DNA from: Enterococcus sp. HY326
Lineage (GTDB): Bacteria > Bacillota > Bacilli > Lactobacillales > Enterococcaceae
Length of the DNA: 64,000 bases
Direction: 5' to 3'
Assembly (NCBI RefSeq): GCF_026157065.1
Contig: NZ_JANLGQ010000002.1
Coordinates: forward strand, 558,001-622,000
In this document: positions 1-9,137 of the stretch, one piece after another
Position numbering within the stretch: position 1 is the stretch's first letter
How the letters are laid out: each line of letters starts with the position of its first letter
Position numbers and translations under genes: made by a program
Notes under the pieces: model-generated
Told to the model about the DNA's origin: nothing
Seen by the model: the letters and a program-made list of their open reading frames with translations, nothing else
Databases searched by the model: none

Positions 1-290
1 GTTAAGACGGTGTCATACAAGGTCTCACCCTTTTGAACCGAACTAGTCGTGATGTCAAATTCAATCACTTCCAACCCTAACCGGCGCTCAGCGACATCAA
101 AGCTCTTGTGGGTCCGGGTGCTGTTTTCAAAAAACAAATTCGCCGCAAAATACTGACGCCGCTGCGGCATCCACTGGACACCATTTTTAAACTCCTGCCC
201 TCGGCGAATCAGCCCCATAACTTCCTGATCGCTCAAAGCCTCCACTGTTAACAAATGTTTCAAACTAACTTGTTCTGATGGAATGATCAT
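1..290 (-). CDS. pyrB: Aspartate carbamoyltransferase, N-terminal part (cut by window edge)
   Basis: PyrB condenses carbamoyl phosphate with L-aspartate, the committed step of de novo pyrimidine synthesis. About 96 codons are visible, starting at the ATG complementary to 288-290, with an AGGA-type ribosome site just upstream. The carbamoyl-phosphate motif [12 protein letters not shown] is present; the usual form is STRTR, so His replaces Arg at the last position of the motif. The gene follows pyrP by 45 bp with no attenuator between them, so it is read through from the pyrR leader. The rest lies beyond base 1. Identification is firm despite the truncation. Confidence 0.93.
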   Translation of the reverse strand, partial: MIIPSEQVSLKHLLTVEALSDQEVMGLIRRGQEFKNGVQWMPQRRQYFAANLFFENSTRTHKSFDVAERRLGLEVIEFDITTSSVQKGETLYDTVL

Positions 291-335
291 GACAGTCCTC
301 CTAGTTCGTTTTAATGTATTAAATTTCTTCAATCG

Positions 336-1619
336 TTATTCTTTCTCACTGGCAGCTTGCTCGGGTAAAACTAAGTTTAGGAAAATTCCTAAGACGGTTG
401 CTAAAGCCATTGCTGATAATGTGAAGGTGCCGATTTCAAAGACTAAACCTCCAATTCCGATGACTAAGATTGTTGAGGCGATTAATAAATTGCGCTTTTG
501 ATCGAAATCAACTTTATTTTCGATTAATAATTTCAAGCCGCTAGAAGCAATTACTCCAAAGAGCACAAAACTGATGCCTGAAATAACGGGGTTGGGAATG
601 CTTAAGATTAAGGCGCTCAACTTACCGACAAAACCAAGTCCGACTGCAAAGATAGCTGCGCCACCGATAACAAAAACGCTGTGGACACGAGTGATAGCAA
701 GTACACCGATGTTTTCACCATAACTAGTAACTGGCGGACCGCCGACAACTCCGGCTACAATCTGTGCTAAGCCATCTCCCATAAGTGTGCGACTTAAACC
801 CGGATCTTCAAAAAAATTACGCTTGGTTAATTTATTTAAGACCATCAGATGACCAATATGCTCTGTCATCGTCACAAAAGCAATTGGTGCCATGATAGTA
901 ATGGCATTTAAATAAAGTTTCGGCGTATATTGAACAAAGGGTACTTCAAAGGCCGGTAATTGGAACCATGGGGCATCGACTACCGATTGCCAGTCGACAA
1001 TCCCCACCATCAAAGCAATTAGATAGCCGCAGATGATGCCAAGTAAAATGGGAATCAAACCGAGAAATCCTTTTAAAAACATATTGAAGATAATGGTCAC
1101 GGCTAAGGTTGCCAGGGCGACAAAAACGAAACGAAAATCATACTCGCTACCATTATACATTGCATTATTGGCGGCATTACTTGCCAAGCCCAAGCCAATA
1201 ACCATGATGACCGGTCCCACAACAATCGGTGGTAAAATTTTATCCAGCCAAGTGCTGCCGATTTTTTTAATGATAAATGAAACAATCAAGTATACTAAAC
1301 CGGTTGTCAAGGCGCCTTGAGCAATCGCCGGATAGCCATCGCTTTGCATTAACAATTGCATCGCAGCGATAAAAGCAAAGCTGCTGCCTAGATAAGCTGG
1401 AATTTTTCCTTTAGTGACTGTCAAGTAAACGATTGTCCCCAAGCCTGAACTGACTAAGGCAATGCTGGGATTAATTCCGACTAAAATTGGGACCAAAACT
1501 GTGGCGCCAAACATGGTAAATAAATGCTGGATGCTCAAGCCAATCCAGTGTCCTAGCTTTGGCCGGTCGTGGATGTCTAACACCACATCATCATTGTGAA
1601 AATCTTCTGGTTGCGACAT
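336..1619 (-). CDS. pyrP: Uracil permease (NCS2/UraA family)
   Basis: Proton-coupled uracil importer of the nucleobase-cation symporter 2 family. The 427-residue protein has the family's many membrane segments. It begins with a short polar stretch and H-W-I-G-L-S-I-Q-H-L-F-T-M-F-G-A, the typical first segment. The substrate-site region around M-T-E-H-I-G-H and the G-G-P-P-V-T-S-Y-G-E-N motif are both visible. It lies 7 bp after pyrR and 45 bp before pyrB, the order known from Bacillus and enterococcal pyr operons. Regulation should be by the PyrR attenuator ahead of pyrR. The final residues are charged (EQAASEKE) and probably cytoplasmic. Confidence 0.93.
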   Translation of the reverse strand: MSQPEDFHNDDVVLDIHDRPKLGHWIGLSIQHLFTMFGATVLVPILVGINPSIALVSSGLGTIVYLTVTKGKIPAYLGSSFAFIAAMQLLMQSDGYPAIAQGALTTGLVYLIVSFIIKKIGSTWLDKILPPIVVGPVIMVIGLGLASNAANNAMYNGSEYDFRFVFVALATLAVTIIFNMFLKGFLGLIPILLGIICGYLIALMVGIVDWQSVVDAPWFQLPAFEVPFVQYTPKLYLNAITIMAPIAFVTMTEHIGHLMVLNKLTKRNFFEDPGLSRTLMGDGLAQIVAGVVGGPPVTSYGENIGVLAITRVHSVFVIGGAAIFAVGLGFVGKLSALILSIPNPVISGISFVLFGVIASSGLKLLIENKVDFDQKRNLLIASTILVIGIGGLVFEIGTFTLSAMALATVLGIFLNLVLPEQAASEKE

Positions 1620-1626
1620 TTGCCAA

Positions 1627-2187
<561 letters not shown>

Positions 2188-2189
2188 TC

Positions 2190-2221
2190 AAAAAAAAACT
2201 CCTACCCAAAACAGGCAGGAG
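2190..2221 (-). terminator. Intrinsic attenuator terminator of the pyr leader
   Basis: On the minus strand an 8-bp GC-rich stem (arms 2214-2221 and 2199-2206, one G-U pair) with a 7-nt loop is followed by a run of U at 2190-2198. It lies between the PyrR-binding loop and the pyrR start codon, the expected place for the regulated terminator. Confidence 0.9.
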
Positions 2222-2311
2222 GAAGTTACTTGGTTCAAGCAGTTTTAACTGCAACAAAGTAGGCAAGTTTTCTATTGGGCACACCCAATAAGCCACTTGC
2301 ATTTCCTTCTT

Positions 2312-2325
2312 AGCCTCACGGGACT
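2312..2325 (-). promoter_or_regulatory. PyrR-binding loop (anti-antiterminator)
   Basis: The minus strand reads AGTCCCGTGAGGCT, an exact match to the known PyrR-binding consensus ARUCCNGNGAGGYU. When UMP is abundant PyrR should bind here, block the antiterminator and let the 2190-2221 terminator form. Confidence 0.93.
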
Positions 2326-2361
2326 ATTCTTAAAGGAGCTATTAAATTTTCTCTCTAGAAG

Positions 2362-2390
2362 ACTATACCGTTATTAGCGGAAAAAATCAA
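2362..2390 (-). promoter_or_regulatory. Sigma-A promoter of the pyr operon
   Basis: The minus strand has TTGATT (2385-2390), a 17-bp spacer and TATAGT (2362-2367). The -35 box overlaps the rluD stop codon. Transcription would begin a few bases downstream and run through the PyrR leader. Confidence 0.72.
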
Positions 2391-3292
2391 TGATTATTCC
2401 GTAACATTTCTAAAGTTTTTTCAAAAATTTCTGGCAGCGGCGCTTCAAAAACCATTTCTTGACCAGTTGTCGGATGGGTGAAGCCTAACAGCTTCGCATG
2501 CAAAAATTGTCCCTGACCCTTTAAAGTCTTTTTCGGTCCATAAAGCGGGTCGCCGGCAACAGGATAGCCGATATATTGCATGTGAACACGAATTTGATGA
2601 GTACGGCCAGTTTCTAGCTGCAATTCGATAAAAGTAAAATCTTTAAAGCGTTCTAAAACTGTAAAATGAGTCACAGCCGGTTTGCCGTCATCCACTACCG
2701 CCTGCATTTTGCGATTAACTTTTGAACGACCGATGGGTGCTTCAATCCGTCCTTTTTCATGGGGGATCTCTCCATGAACTAAAGCCACGTATTTCCGTAA
2801 AGAACTTTTATCCTTTAATTGTTTAGCGAGCGCTTCATGAGCATGGTCATTTTTCGCGACCATTAAAAGGCCAGACGTGTCTTTGTCAATGCGATGAACA
2901 ATCCCTGGGCGCACCACATCATTAATTGTCGATAAATCTTTGACGTGATACAGTAAACCATTGACCAGTGTGCCCTGACTATGACCAGCTGAGGGATGGA
3001 CAACCATTCCTTGAGGTTTATTGACCACGACAACATCCTCATCTTGATAAACAATATCTAAAGGTAAATTTTCTGGAATTAAATCCAGCTCTTCAGGTTC
3101 AGGCAAGGTAATGACAACTCGATCGGCAGCTTTAACCTTATAATTTGCTTTGACTGGTTGATCAGAGATAGCAACTAAGTCTTCTTTGAGCCAGCCTTGA
3201 ATTTGCGAACGGGTATACTCAGGTAAACGCTCAGCTAAGACTTTATCTAGTCGACCTTTTTCTTGCTGAATAATCACTTCAATTTGTTCCAT
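2387..3292 (-). CDS. rluD: RluD/YlyB-type pseudouridine synthase
   Basis: Converts specific 23S rRNA uridines (positions 1911/1915/1917 in the RluD family) to pseudouridine. The 301-residue protein has an N-terminal S4 RNA-binding domain (about 1-65) and then the RluA-type catalytic domain, with H-R-I-D-K-D-T-S-G at 133-141; Asp136 is the predicted nucleophile. I chose the internal ATG at 3292 because GAAAGGA lies 8 nt upstream; a start at 3313 has no comparable site. The start overlaps the end of lspA by 14 bp, so the genes are translationally coupled. The order lspA-rluD-pyrR matches Bacillus ylyB. Confidence 0.92.
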   Translation of the reverse strand: MEQIEVIIQQEKGRLDKVLAERLPEYTRSQIQGWLKEDLVAISDQPVKANYKVKAADRVVITLPEPEELDLIPENLPLDIVYQDEDVVVVNKPQGMVVHPSAGHSQGTLVNGLLYHVKDLSTINDVVRPGIVHRIDKDTSGLLMVAKNDHAHEALAKQLKDKSSLRKYVALVHGEIPHEKGRIEAPIGRSKVNRKMQAVVDDGKPAVTHFTVLERFKDFTFIELQLETGRTHQIRVHMQYIGYPVAGDPLYGPKKTLKGQGQFLHAKLLGFTHPTTGQEMVFEAPLPEIFEKTLEMLRNNH

Positions 3293-3749
3293 GCTGCTTG
3301 TCCTTTCTTTCATCTAAAAATAGATAAATTAAAATCAAGACGACGCCAATTGTTAATGCGGCGTCAGCAACATTAAAAATCCAAAAATCGACAAAATCCG
3401 TTTTAAACATATCCACCACATAGCCTAAGCGCACCCGATCGATGAAATTGCCGATCGCCCCCGCCAAAATTAAACCAATTCCAAAGCCTAATAGCTTGCT
3501 ACCTTTTCGAAAACGCCACAAAGCATACAAACAGCCGACAACTGCCACGACGGTAATAATGTAAAAAATCCACATCTTTCCTTCTAAAATTCCCATGGCA
3601 GCACCAGTATTTTGAATATAGGTCAGTGAAAGTACATTAGGAATAAAGCTATGAACTTCTCCTAAAGCCGTGTTGGCAACAGTCCAAAGTTTCACCATTT
3701 GGTCAACAGCAATCACTGCCACTGCCAATAATAAATACACAATAAGCAT
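3279..3749 (-). CDS. lspA: Lipoprotein signal peptidase II
   Basis: Membrane aspartyl protease that removes signal peptides from diacylglyceryl-modified prolipoproteins. The 156-residue protein has four membrane segments. Both conserved catalytic blocks are visible: G-N-F-I-D-R-V (Asp104) and F-N-V-A-D-A (Asp129). The ATG at 3749 has AAGGAG 9 nt upstream and starts directly at the first membrane segment; the upstream extension begins with TTG inside that ribosome site. The window's own lipoprotein (49101-50294) is a likely substrate. Confidence 0.95.
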   Translation of the reverse strand: MLIVYLLLAVAVIAVDQMVKLWTVANTALGEVHSFIPNVLSLTYIQNTGAAMGILEGKMWIFYIITVVAVVGCLYALWRFRKGSKLLGFGIGLILAGAIGNFIDRVRLGYVVDMFKTDFVDFWIFNVADAALTIGVVLILIYLFLDERKDKQHGTN

Positions 3750-3780
3750 TCCGTAAATCTCCTTCAATTATAGATAAGCG

Positions 3781-4473
3781 CTAATCTTCCTGCTGATAAA
3801 TATCCCTTGGACGAATAATTCCCAAAAGATTTCCATCAGGATTGCCATCCTTCGTAATTAATACCGCCTCTAAAGAATTCAGCTCTTGAAACATTTTTTC
3901 AACAGCATAAACTTCTGTCGTTTGACTAACAAAGCGGTAGTTAGCTGATTTGCCGTCACTCATTAAAAAATCTTGAGCATGGCGATTTTTCAAGTCAATC
4001 GTATCTTCATCAGCTTCAGTCGCCAACCAATAGCCGATAGTCCGCAAGGTAATTAAGCCCTCGAATTTCCCTCTATTATACAAAGGAAACTGCGAATAAC
4101 GCTTTTGCCGAATTGTTTTTAAAATATCCTTCATCGGCAAATCCATCTCAAAACCAGTGACATTCTTTTTAAAACGGGGCAAAACTTTTTCTGGCTCAGC
4201 TAACAGCTTTTCGATTTTGCTGATTCGATCAACCGCCCATTGATTCGGTTCGGCGATAATAAAATCATCCGAAATTTTTTCGTGAACAATCGCATTGCGC
4301 AGTTGCGCCATCTGTAAGAGATCATCTTCATAATCTTTCACTGGCAAGTCTTTGCGATGAGCGAGCCGCCGCACCATTTCGCTAAACCCCATGCTGCTGG
4401 GATTATTCAGCTCATCCTTCAGCCATTTTTCAACTCGATTGAAACTATTTAAAAATTCTTCAGCCCGTGTCAC
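3781..4473 (-). CDS. CBS-domain protein with helical N-terminal domain
   Basis: A 230-residue soluble protein. The N-terminal half (about 1-95) is helical, and A-Q-L-R-N-A-I-V-H-E-K resembles the HEPN/DUF4145-like R-N-x-x-x-H pattern. The C-terminal half (about 100-230) carries a CBS pair: M-K-D-I-L-K-T-I-R-Q-K-R-Y-S-Q-F-P and later L-L-G-I-I-R-P-R-D-I. CBS pairs usually bind adenine nucleotides. The start is GTG with GGGGGAG 5 nt upstream. It ends about 30 bp before lspA, in the same direction. No enzymatic domain is visible; the role is unknown, perhaps nucleotide sensing. Confidence 0.7.
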   Translation of the reverse strand: MTRAEEFLNSFNRVEKWLKDELNNPSSMGFSEMVRRLAHRKDLPVKDYEDDLLQMAQLRNAIVHEKISDDFIIAEPNQWAVDRISKIEKLLAEPEKVLPRFKKNVTGFEMDLPMKDILKTIRQKRYSQFPLYNRGKFEGLITLRTIGYWLATEADEDTIDLKNRHAQDFLMSDGKSANYRFVSQTTEVYAVEKMFQELNSLEAVLITKDGNPDGNLLGIIRPRDIYQQED

Positions 4474-4490
4474 ACGGTCTCCCCCTTCAA

Positions 4491-4882
4491 CTAGTCATCA
4501 AAACCACTGACAACTTCAATTATGTAAGCCTGCTTGAACTGACGCATCACGAAAAATCCATAGGCCAATAGATACACTGGAATTATCAGCCAGTAGCGGA
4601 AAAATAGCGGAATTAAAAAGGCCGCCAAAAATAATCCAATATAAATAGTCACCAGCCGTGGATTCATAATAATTTTCAAATTCAATTCCCGTTGGTTGGC
4701 AGCTACTGTCAGCGGCTGACTCTTTAGCCAATAAAAACCGACCTCTAGTTGGCTAGTCTGATTCAAAATAAAATCTTTTTCTTGATTTTCATTAATCAGC
4801 AATTTCTTTTCCCCGTCAATTTTCAAGGTCAAAGGACTGCCGTAACCAAAAAAACCAGTCTTGCGTTTAATAAAACCTGCAT
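4491..4882 (-). pseudogene. Small membrane protein gene with apparent 1-nt frameshift near its start
   Basis: The open frame encodes a cytoplasmic or surface N-terminal part (K-R-K-T-G-F-F-G-Y-G-S-P onward) and two membrane segments, but it has no start codon near its true beginning. A perfect AGGAGG (4891-4896), an 8-nt spacer and an ATG (4880-4882) lie upstream in another frame, which stops after 17 codons. Adding one T to the run at 4872-4875 joins them, giving M-Q-V-F-I-K-R-K-T and a 130-residue protein. The gene is therefore either a recent frameshift mutant or carries a sequencing error. Function unknown; it ends 17 bp before the CBS gene. Confidence 0.72.
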
Positions 4883-5000
4883 AATCAGCGCCTCCTATTA
4901 TCTCTGAACCTATTATAAAACACAAGAGGCAAGTTCGTCTTGCGCTTAACCTTTTTAAAGGAAAAAATCTAGCTTGACTGTATCTACTGATAGTCACAGA

Positions 5001-5032
5001 AAAACCCCTCTTGAAAAAAATCAAGAGGGGTT
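5001..5032 (-). terminator. Terminator of fhs
   Basis: A perfect 10-bp stem (5005-5014 with 5021-5030) is followed on the minus strand by TTTTTC, 14 bp past the fhs stop. Confidence 0.88.
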
Positions 5033-5045
5033 GGAAAATACGATT

Positions 5046-6716
5046 TTAAAACAAGCCAATTGCATTACCGTCTTTGTCGACGTCCATGTTTAAAGCAGCC
5101 GGTTTTTTCGGCAAGCCCGGCATTGTCATCACATCACCAGTTAAGGCAACAATAAAACCAGCACCGACTTTTGGTACCAATTCTCTAATGGTCACTGTGA
5201 AATCCATTGGCGCACCTAATGCCTGCGGATTGTCAGATAAAGAATACTGAGTCTTCGCCATACAGACCGGCAGACGATCCCAGCCATATTGACTAAAGGT
5301 GGCTAATTGATTTTTAGCTTTTGGTGAGAAATTCACGCCGTTTCCGCCATAGATTTTCTTAACAATCGTTTCAATTTTTTCTTCTAAACCAGAGGCACTC
5401 TTGTAAATTGTTTTAAAATTATGGTCGGAGTCGTCAATCACACGACTAACTAGCTCCGCTAATTTTTTACCGCCTTCTGGTCCTTTTTCCCAAACGCTAG
5501 CCACTTCCACGCTAACCCCTTGATTTTCAATCAATTCTTTTAAAGCTGCCAGCTCTTTATCGGTATCACTGATAAATTCATTGATTGCCACCACGACTGG
5601 TAGGCCATAGCTTTGCATATTTTCGATATGTTTTTTCAAATTAGCAAAGCCGGCAGTTAAGGCTGGCACATTTTCTGCACTTAAATCAGTTTTTGCCACA
5701 CCACCGTGCATTTTTAACGCACGGATGGTTGCAACAATCACAACAGCATCAGGGGCTTTGCCTAAGTTTGGCACTTTGATATCTAAAAATTTCTCAGCCC
5801 CAAGGTCAGCGCCAAAGCCAGCCTCGGTAATCACATAGTCACCTAAGCCTAACGCTGTTCTCGTTGCTAAAATACTATTACAACCATGGGCAATATTAGC
5901 AAAAGGTCCGCCGTGAACTAAAGCCGGTGTGCCGAAAATAGTTTGGACTAGATTTGGTTTAATCGCATCTTTTAAAAGTAAGGCCAAGGCCCCTTCAATT
6001 TTCAAATCGCTGACAATAACCGGTTCTTTATCGTAAGTATAGCCAACGACAATATTGCCTAACCGTTGTTTCAAATTTTCCAAATCCGTTGCTAAACATA
6101 ATATCGCCATAATTTCGCTGGCAACGGTAATATCGAAACCATCTTCACGGGGCACACCTTGGATGGGTCCTCCTAAACCGATAACGACATTTCTTAAAGC
6201 CCGGTCGTTTAAATCAACGACCCGCTTCCAAATAATTCTGCGGGGATCAATATTCAATTCATTGCCTTGTTGAATATGATTATCTAATAGCGCTGATAAC
6301 GCATTATTGGTTGTCGTAATTGCGTGCATGTCACCAGTAAAATGTAGATTAATATCTTCCATCGGCAAAACTTGCGCGTAGCCGCCGCCGGTTGCGCCAC
6401 CTTTAATGCCCATCACTGGACCAAGTGATGGTTCTCTTAGCGCAATCACAGTCTTTTTCCCAATTGCATTCATCGCATCGCCTAAGCCGACAGTTACCGT
6501 CGATTTGCCTTCGCCCGCTGGTGTAGGATTAATCGAGGTCACCAAAATTAATTTCCCTTGAGAATTTTTTGACACTTTTGCAATCGTTTCAAATTCCACT
6601 TTTGCCTTATATTTTCCATATAATTCTAAGTCATCCTCTGTTAAACCAACCTGTGCTGCAATTTCTTTAATCGGTTGTAAAGTTGTTTCCTGTGAAATTT
6701 CAATATCCGTTTTCAT
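5046..6716 (-). CDS. fhs: Formate-tetrahydrofolate ligase
   Basis: ATP-dependent ligation of formate to tetrahydrofolate, giving 10-formyl-THF for purine and fMet synthesis. The 556-residue length is exactly typical. The nucleotide loop [10 protein letters not shown] lies at about 64-73, and the family C-terminal [12 protein letters not shown] is intact. I chose the ATG at 6716 (M-K-T-D-I-E-I-S), 6 nt after GAGG, over the ATG at 6728, which has no ribosome site. It is monocistronic: a terminator follows and a TATAAT-like -10 lies at 6777-6782 on the minus strand. Confidence 0.96.
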   Translation of the reverse strand: MKTDIEISQETTLQPIKEIAAQVGLTEDDLELYGKYKAKVEFETIAKVSKNSQGKLILVTSINPTPAGEGKSTVTVGLGDAMNAIGKKTVIALREPSLGPVMGIKGGATGGGYAQVLPMEDINLHFTGDMHAITTTNNALSALLDNHIQQGNELNIDPRRIIWKRVVDLNDRALRNVVIGLGGPIQGVPREDGFDITVASEIMAILCLATDLENLKQRLGNIVVGYTYDKEPVIVSDLKIEGALALLLKDAIKPNLVQTIFGTPALVHGGPFANIAHGCNSILATRTALGLGDYVITEAGFGADLGAEKFLDIKVPNLGKAPDAVVIVATIRALKMHGGVAKTDLSAENVPALTAGFANLKKHIENMQSYGLPVVVAINEFISDTDKELAALKELIENQGVSVEVASVWEKGPEGGKKLAELVSRVIDDSDHNFKTIYKSASGLEEKIETIVKKIYGGNGVNFSPKAKNQLATFSQYGWDRLPVCMAKTQYSLSDNPQALGAPMDFTVTIRELVPKVGAGFIVALTGDVMTMPGLPKKPAALNMDVDKDGNAIGLF

Positions 6717-6831
6717 TTCCAGCCTCATTTCCGAACTATTTTTTATTGAGTTGATTCTTTTGTTAAGTTATTTCCTATTATAAACGTTTTTCAAAAGAAA
6801 ATCACCTGAAAACAAGAGAAAAATCCCGTAT

Positions 6832-6860
6832 TTGCCAGTAGCACCTTTGACCGTTATAAT
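6832..6860 (+). promoter_or_regulatory. Promoter of the cold-shock gene
   Basis: TTGCCA (6832-6837), a 17-bp spacer and a consensus TATAAT (6855-6860), about 35 bp ahead of the start codon. Confidence 0.75.
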
Positions 6861-6896
6861 AGAGGCATACTTCTTTCATGAAAGGTTGTGGCGTTT

Positions 6897-7103
6897 GTGG
6901 AATCAGGGAATGTAAAATGGTTTGACGCAAAAAAAGGATATGGCTTTATCAGTTACAATGACTCAGAAGAAATTTTTGTTCATTTTACTGCAATTGAAGA
7001 AGAAGGATACAAATTCCTCGATGAAAATCAATTGGTTAGCTTTGAGATTCGTGAAGGCGCCCGGGGACCGCAAGCCGCACATGTGCGAAAGATTGTCGAA
7101 TAG
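6897..7103 (+). CDS. Cold-shock-domain RNA chaperone
   Basis: A 68-residue CSD protein that binds single-stranded RNA or DNA. RNP1 (K-G-Y-G-F-I, residues 13-18) and RNP2 (I-F-V-H-F, 26-30) are both intact. I prefer the GTG at 6897, giving M-E-S-G-N-V-K-W-F as in the family; a GTG at 6888 would add three residues but lies only 2 nt from the ribosome site. The gene stands alone with its own promoter and terminator. The symbol cannot be decided among cspA-like paralogues. Confidence 0.92.
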   Translation: MESGNVKWFDAKKGYGFISYNDSEEIFVHFTAIEEEGYKFLDENQLVSFEIREGARGPQAAHVRKIVE

Positions 7104-7114
7104 TCACAAAAAGT

Positions 7115-7152
7115 AAAAGGCTAACCCATTTTTTTGGGGCTAGCCTTTTTTA
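7115..7152 (+). terminator. Bidirectional terminator between convergent genes
   Basis: The AAAGGCTA/TAGCCTTT stem continues into CCC/GGG with a small bulge and is flanked by A and T runs. It serves the cold-shock gene on plus and the 7150-7575 gene on minus. Confidence 0.85.
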
Positions 7153-7575
7153 ATTATCCAATTGTTGTAATGTGGCCAATTCCTTTAAGAAAAAGACTTG
7201 GCGCTTTTGGTTCATCAAATAAACCCGGGGCCGCTTTTCCCCTGTGACAATCATCATCAAATGACGGGAGTGATAATTAATTTTTTCAATATTAGCCACC
7301 GGAATTTTTTCCCGATAAATTGGTAGCCAAGTACGAATGTATAAAGTTTTTTCTTGAAAATACATTTGCCGGCGACTGCCGAGAAAAATCATCACTAGCC
7401 CAATAGCTAGCAAAAAAAGTCCCTTATAATTAAAGATACTGTCCTCAACGGCGAAAACCGCATATAATAAAATCAGACTAACTGCACAACCCCAATAAGC
7501 AAAAGCAAAATAAGGCTCAGGTTGCCAGTAATATCGCGAATGTTCCTGTTTGATAGCCCACAACTCCCCATCCAT
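7150..7575 (-). CDS. Small two-TM membrane protein, possibly EbsA family
   Basis: About 141 residues: a short N-terminus with Y-Y-W-Q-P-E-P, two membrane segments (about 22-42 and 52-70), then a soluble PH-like C-terminal domain with alternating strands (M-Y-F-Q-E-K-T-L-Y-I-R-T-W). Size and layout fit EbsA-like proteins of enterococci, which I recall near RNase HI and cold-shock genes, but I cannot verify this. Its start is uncertain: no good ribosome site precedes any candidate, and I chose the ATG at 7575. It is divergent from the RNase HI-like gene with a gap of about 50 bp. Confidence 0.55.
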   Translation of the reverse strand: MDGELWAIKQEHSRYYWQPEPYFAFAYWGCAVSLILLYAVFAVEDSIFNYKGLFLLAIGLVMIFLGSRRQMYFQEKTLYIRTWLPIYREKIPVANIEKINYHSRHLMMIVTGEKRPRVYLMNQKRQVFFLKELATLQQLDN

Positions 7576-7627
7576 AGAGTACAATAAAACCATCATAACA
7601 CAGATTGAAAAAGAAGTGAGGACCCAA

Positions 7628-8038
7628 ATGTTAAAAGTCTATATCGATGCTGCCACAAAAGGTAATCCCGGACCCAGCGGCGGTGGTGCCATGATTACTG
7701 GCGCCGGTCAGTATCAACAGCTCAGCTTTCCACTAGGCACCATGAGCAATCACGAGGCCGAGTTTGCTGCCTTAATCAAAACTTTACAGCTATTAATAAA
7801 ACAAGAGCTTAATCAAGAAACCATTTTTATTTTCACTGATAGTAAGGTGTTAGCACAAACGATTGAAAAAAATTATACTAGCAACGCCGCTTTCCAACCG
7901 TATCTCGCTGAATTTCAACAATTGGAAACTACTTTTCCTTTGCTGATAATCCAGTGGCTAGCTGAAAAAGAGAATAAAGGGGCTGATAATCTGGCCCGCC
8001 AAGGATTGCAAAAGCAGCTGAAGAAAAAAACGAATTAG
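7628..8038 (+). CDS. RNase HI-like (reverse-transcriptase-like ribonuclease H) protein
   Basis: A 136-residue RNase H-fold protein, expected to cut RNA in RNA-DNA hybrids. The carboxylates are all placed as expected: Asp7 in Y-I-D-A-A-T-K-G-N-P-G-P, Glu45 in N-H-E-A-E-F, Asp71 in F-T-D-S-K and Asp120 in G-A-D-N-L-A-R. This is the short YpdQ/RnhA-like form without a hybrid-binding domain. The ATG at 7628 follows GTGAGGA by 5 nt; upstream in-frame codons overlap the divergent gene and are not needed. Confidence 0.85.
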   Translation: MLKVYIDAATKGNPGPSGGGAMITGAGQYQQLSFPLGTMSNHEAEFAALIKTLQLLIKQELNQETIFIFTDSKVLAQTIEKNYTSNAAFQPYLAEFQQLETTFPLLIIQWLAEKENKGADNLARQGLQKQLKKKTN

Positions 8039-8050
8039 CCGCTTCAAATA

Positions 8051-8096
8051 AAATAGCCGAGTAAGTCTTTGGATCATCAGACTTACTCGGCTATTT
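8051..8096. terminator. Bidirectional terminator, 18-bp stem
   Basis: Perfect inverted repeat (8051-8068 with 8079-8096) with T-rich flanks on both strands, between the convergent RNase HI-like and sugar kinase genes. Confidence 0.92.
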
Positions 8097-9092
8097 TTAG
8101 CGGATTAAATTAATTTCTGGATGATCTAAAGCCAACCAGACATCTTTTTCTGTGGTGAGCGGCACATCCCCGTGCATGGTATGTGCTAAGACATTATTCA
8201 TGGTAGCAAAATTTACTGTTTGCTCTAGCTCCCAGCCTTCTAAATAGCCTTGCAAAATTCCAGCGGCGTAGGCATCCCCTGCCCCAATCCGATCCAAAAC
8301 CTGCAATTCAAATAGTGGACTGCTAACTTGTTTATTCAGAGTATATAGAACGCCTTGAACGTACTGTTTACCGTCTTTAGAGATCTTTTTCGTACCGGCA
8401 AATAATTCAATTTGATACTCCCTCATAAAGTCCTGAATTAATTCTTCTTTGGTGCCTTTTTGCTCGATACCTAATAAATCAGTTAGATCACGACTGCTGC
8501 CAAAAACAATTTTACATTGGGGTAAAATTGTTTGATATTGCTGGCGCATCAACTGCAATTTATCCGGCTCAGTATTCAAGCTTGGCCGAAAATTGAAATC
8601 AAAACAGATTGGCTTCCCGCTAGCAGCAATTTTTTCGGCAAAACTTTGTGCTGCTGCTCGGGTCTGATCTGTCAGACTAAGAGAGATGCCACAGATGTGA
8701 AACAAATCAAAATTGCCAATCATTTCTGAAAATGGGTAAACTGCTGGTCCACTTTGCCCAAATGAGCTGCTGAGTCGGTTTTGATAGGTTACTTGAGTAG
8801 CTCTGGCACCATAACCCATCTCAGCAAAATAACTGCCTAAATGCTGATGATAAAATTGCAGATAATCATCATTTATTTTCAATTTTCGCAGATGAGCGGC
8901 GGCGGCCTGGCCTAAGCGATTATCCGGTAAAGTCGTCAGCAGACTCACTTCTTGGCCAAAATGAGCTAAGTTCGCTAAAATATTGACACCTGAACCAGTA
9001 AAATCCATTCGTAATTGATTGGTCTGCTCTAAAAGCAAATATTCCGGGGGACTTAAACGCAGCATGACTTCCCCAAAAGCAGCTACCCGCAT
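8097..9092 (-). CDS. PfkB-family sugar kinase, probably 2-dehydro-3-deoxygluconokinase
   Basis: A 331-residue ribokinase-fold kinase. The start G-E-V-M-L-R-L-S-P-P is typical of KdgK, and the C-terminal anion-hole motif D-R-I-G-A-G-D-A-Y-A-A-G is intact, with its catalytic Asp. KdgK phosphorylates 2-keto-3-deoxygluconate to KDPG. The ATG at 9092 has GAGGAG 8 nt upstream. It is the last gene of the EIIC - membrane protein - mupG operon and ends at a terminator. No KDPG aldolase is in this operon, so the substrate is inferred only from family resemblance; another ketose or amino-sugar acid is possible. Confidence 0.72.
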   Translation of the reverse strand: MRVAAFGEVMLRLSPPEYLLLEQTNQLRMDFTGSGVNILANLAHFGQEVSLLTTLPDNRLGQAAAAHLRKLKINDDYLQFYHQHLGSYFAEMGYGARATQVTYQNRLSSSFGQSGPAVYPFSEMIGNFDLFHICGISLSLTDQTRAAAQSFAEKIAASGKPICFDFNFRPSLNTEPDKLQLMRQQYQTILPQCKIVFGSSRDLTDLLGIEQKGTKEELIQDFMREYQIELFAGTKKISKDGKQYVQGVLYTLNKQVSSPLFELQVLDRIGAGDAYAAGILQGYLEGWELEQTVNFATMNNVLAHTMHGDVPLTTEKDVWLALDHPEINLIR

Positions 9093-9137
9093 ACAGCACA
9101 CTCCTCATTTATTAAAATTGTTTTACTGACAATTTAA

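Noticed and set aside
4870-4882. Programmed ribosomal frameshift in the small membrane gene
   Set aside because: No canonical slippery heptamer (X XXY YYZ) in frame and no stimulatory structure seen; a missing T is simpler.
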